DNA of 64,000 nucleotides from contig OY829326.1 in NCBI GenBank assembly GCA_963691655.1, positions 40,637,989 through 40,701,988 on the forward strand, given 5' to 3'. Shown here piece after piece: positions 61,046 to 64,000 of this stretch. Position numbers and translations under genes: made by a program. Position 1 is the first letter of the stretch. Every line of letters starts with the position of its first letter. The notes below the pieces were generated by a model. The model searched no databases, had not been told where the DNA came from, and was given only the letters and a program-made list of their open reading frames with translations. Source of the DNA: Toxonevra muliebris. Lineage: Eukaryota > Arthropoda > Insecta > Diptera > Pallopteridae.

Positions 61046-64000
61046 GTAAGTAACTACATAAGGTAATGAGTACACAACCAGTATTGTTGTCTAACACTTG
61101 AAAGGGGATTCACCTGTGTTTAATGGGCGATTTTCGATTCGAGCGTCTTTTAAAAAATTTTTACTAAATATTTCTCAATAATTCTTACGCCATTTTGTTC
61201 ATTTATTATATAAAATTTTACATAATTTTTTTTAATACCATAATGATGTATCTCTGTTAGGGGTTGAAACGGGACCGCCCCAAAAAGACAGTGTTAAACG
61301 GTGTACAAGATACAACATGCATTAGTCGTCTGAAATGAAAAACGAAAATATCTCGTGATTTGTATTCCAGTTGCCGAGCTATTAACGTAGGGATTTTGCA
61401 AAATTTTCAAAATTACTAAAACTAGTCGGTAAGGACCCAGTAACTGGAGCTAGTTTTTTGCGGAAGAAATCTCTTTATGAAAAACAAATATCAAAATAGA
61501 ACCAAACTACTCGTTGGTGTTTGTTTTGTTATTTGTGTATTCAGATAATTCTGAGAGATGCCGTTACTCATGTCTTCTCTCTTTCTCTTATTTATTATTT
61601 ACTCCCGCTTAAGCAATGATTTTTTAAACGATGAATGCAATGCTGTGTTCAATGAGCAAATTTTGAAAAATTTCCGACTCTAATATTTTGGAGTTGGCTT
61701 AACCGATTTTAAATCTGATAATTTTTGGCTAACCTACTCCTCTTTAAATTGATATATAATATGATATCGTAGCACTTCTGGAATAAAATTGTAGTTACAC
61801 TAATAAATGTATAGATAGCGGACTTTGCGAATGCGAATATTTGCATTACCCTGATATAAACTGTTCACAAAAAATTTGAACTTTACACCCTGCGCACCAA
61901 TTTGAAAAACATGGTTCAGAGAAACATGCGATTAAAGTATAAGGACACAGTAAAATATAATACTCAGACACTCCTTTCTCGCCATAATTTTTCACGTGTT
62001 TTGGTTGAGAAAAATTCGAAAATTAAAAAAAAAAATATTATCGAATTTTTGAAAATGTTAAAACTAATTATAGGGGAAAGGCTTGCAGGTTGAGACGGGT
62101 TTTGTTTTTATGTCCAAAATGTTGTACTAAAAAATATCACAGAAAGCTATATACAGTTGCAAACGTAATGTCTTGGGCTACACCTTTGCATTGCTTGAAA
62201 AATTAAAAAGTTATGGCCAATTTTCCGATTATATGTTTTTTGGCAAAAAAATTATTGACATGCAGGTTGAGACAGTAATAGAAATTGAGAAAATTATGAC
62301 GATGAATTTCAAAGTATTATTGTTAATTTATTTATCGTAAAAGCCTCAGCCATGAAGAAGTGAAAAAGAAATTTCATTAATTTTCGTCAGAAAGATCAGC
62401 ATCAGAGTCGCAATTTCGGCACGTGAAATAACTTCGCGTTATGATGGCACACTTTAAATGGAATGGTTCTTGACACTTGTTGCATTCCACAGAATTTGTG
62501 CTAGTTAGTTTGGTTGGTAAATTCTTCATACATAATCAGAAATTGGCATCTTCATCTGAAGACGACATTTTCCTTTTTTCGATTGCCCGTGTTCGCTTAT
62601 TATAAAAGTTCAATAGCAATTCCATACATAAACAAGCATTAAAATGAGGTTTCTGACGTGTCAACGTGTCTCAACCTGCATGCCTTCATGTATATCCACC
62701 TGCAAGCATCGCCGACATTTTAAAATGATGTAATATTTTTTTCACTATGCAAGATATGTTCAAAATTCCTTCGGAACATTAAAATAGAACAAAAACTGTG
62801 GTACGAATGTTATATTAACCTTTTTTGTACGGCTTCAATAACTACACTTTTTTTTCGTTTAGAAAATTTTCAAATTCACTTTTTTCACCAAATTTGTTTG
62901 AATATTCTATTTGAAACATAAGGAATGGCAACAAGTAGATCTTTCTGTGATGAAAAATTTACTACTGATGTTATATCAACGTGACAGCAGAAACATTCGT
63001 ACCGTTAGTGGAAAAAAACAAAAATGTTGGACTGTCTCAACCTGCATGCCACCTCAACCTGCATGCCTTTCCCCTAAGAATAAGAGAAGTAGCAGTTATG
63101 ATTTATAATTATTTGTGAGCCATTAGTTTGTCAAAATTTATATTTTATTTACTAGAGCGTCACAATGCTCGTGTATTTAAGAATATTCACCGAAAATACG
63201 ATCTAGAACTACAAGTGAATTTCAAACACTTTTCAAACACGTGAAATTAAAAATTCGAGTACCTGTAAGAACCTTAGCCTACAGCTAAGTAATAGAGGTT
63301 TTGAAATCAGCACACGCAATTCTATTAGCATCAAACATGTGAATGAAAAAAAAGAGCTACACGGAGATTGTGTAAACGTACAGGTCGAATTTTAGAGAAA
63401 AAACAAGAATTTTGTACGCAAAATTCGGATTTCCCTATTCGCTTACGTAATGCCTTCTTAAAACTTGGATATCATTACCAAAAACGATCCGATTTTAGAA
63501 ATTTTTGAAGTGAAGCTTCTTAAGCGAAGATTAATCGAAAATTTTGTAACGGAAATCGCGTTGTTGTCGCACTTATACGAAACTAATAAGAAACGAAGTT
63601 ATGCTTCTCTTAGTATTTAGCGAACGAGGTCATATGGGGATCAGCTACATACAATCATGCAGAGAGTCGACTTCTCCTAGTTTTATCTCATGTGCTTTAG
63701 TAAGAGAGCCGACCTAGTTGCCTCTGCTTGATTGGTTATAGCGGAACTTTCCTCTCTTGTGTTATATACGTATTCTACGTCGTGTTTGTGCCGATAAGTG
63801 TAGAGAGTATCAACAGAAGAAAAGCAACAACAAAATAGAGAGAAAAAGACTACAAAACCTTAAACAGAATTTGTTATAAATGTTTTCTAATAATTTTCAA
63901 ATAAACAAAAAATCTTCAGTTTTACTGTGGGTGCCTGCAGACACATATTTTTTTTTTTTTTATTTCGTTTGGTACATTTTTGGATGAAACAAATTTTTTA
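61046..64000 (+). other. long intron or 3' flank of the Indy-like gene
   Basis: Begins with the gtaagt donor of exon 6. No continuation exon (expected after [14 protein letters not shown]) was recognised. Contains a ~1 kb TIR element and AT-rich sequence. The earlier introns of this gene are only 56-270 bp, so this one has grown, probably by insertions. Confidence 0.55.
62071..63076. mobile_element. ~1-kb TIR element with repeated TGCAGGTTGAGAC words
   Basis: The left end taggggaaaggcttgcagg is inverted at the right as cctgcatgcctttccccta. A TA lies at each outer border. The word tgcaggttgaga (or its complement) recurs at ~62083, ~62261, ~62669, ~63035 and, in part, ~63053. No transposase frame. 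The TA duplication would fit a Tc1/mariner-type insertion, but TA is short enough to be chance. Confidence 0.7.

Overview
This window looks like the nuclear genome of a higher fly (Diptera, Brachycera), most plausibly a true fruit fly (Tephritidae). The evidence is AT-rich non-coding DNA, short GT-AG introns, fly-type proteins (CYP9 P450, ecdysteroid-kinase-like protein, Cys-type glutathione peroxidase, Indy, Strip, Srp68, RpL14) and many small inverted-repeat elements. The taxon is an inference from content and similarity recalled from memory; no search was run. Exon borders were set by hand from GT/AG sites and frame continuity.

Layout. 1346-3542 (-): a CCCH zinc-finger protein of the ZC3H3 type. 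3.6-7.7 kb: gene-free, with a 50-bp tandem duplication, a degenerate array and a ~1.15 kb foldback structure. 7767-9018 (+): RpL14, whose second and third introns each carry a box C/D snoRNA-like sequence of the same family. 9.2-9.65 kb: decayed Tc1-like transposase. 10012-11375 (-): LETMD1-like mitochondrial protein. 11818-12405: MITE. 13924-15626 (+): complete CYP9-type P450. 15.8-21.1 kb: a repeat cluster with a TTAA-flanked MITE, a second TIR element, a head-to-head pair of ~700-bp MITEs and a candidate solo LTR. 21438-23512 (+): Srp68. 24233-26495 (-): ecdysteroid-kinase-like protein. 26.5-40.2 kb: almost 14 kb with no recognisable host gene, holding LINE relics, tRNA-derived SINE copies, a deleted Tc1 element, a TIR element with internal tandem copies, and a local rearrangement. 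40280-40657 (+): small secreted protein. 41537-45476 (-): large secreted low-complexity protein with a 15-residue tandem repeat. 48183-51787 (-): two tandem glutathione peroxidase genes plus an upstream mitochondrial-leader exon that splices in frame. 53.3 kb: short foldback MITE. 54704-54787 (-): possible micropeptide exon. 55785-58475 (+): Strip. 59833 to beyond 61045 (+): 5' part of an SLC13/Indy transporter, whose next intron holds another TIR element.

The genes are unrelated housekeeping and metabolic genes rather than a pathway cluster. The most interesting items are the glutathione peroxidase locus (tandem duplication, a 291-bp identical tract crossing an exon/intron border and suggesting gene conversion, and a leader exon that could serve either copy), the paired intronic snoRNA candidates, and the range of non-autonomous TIR elements with readable ends.
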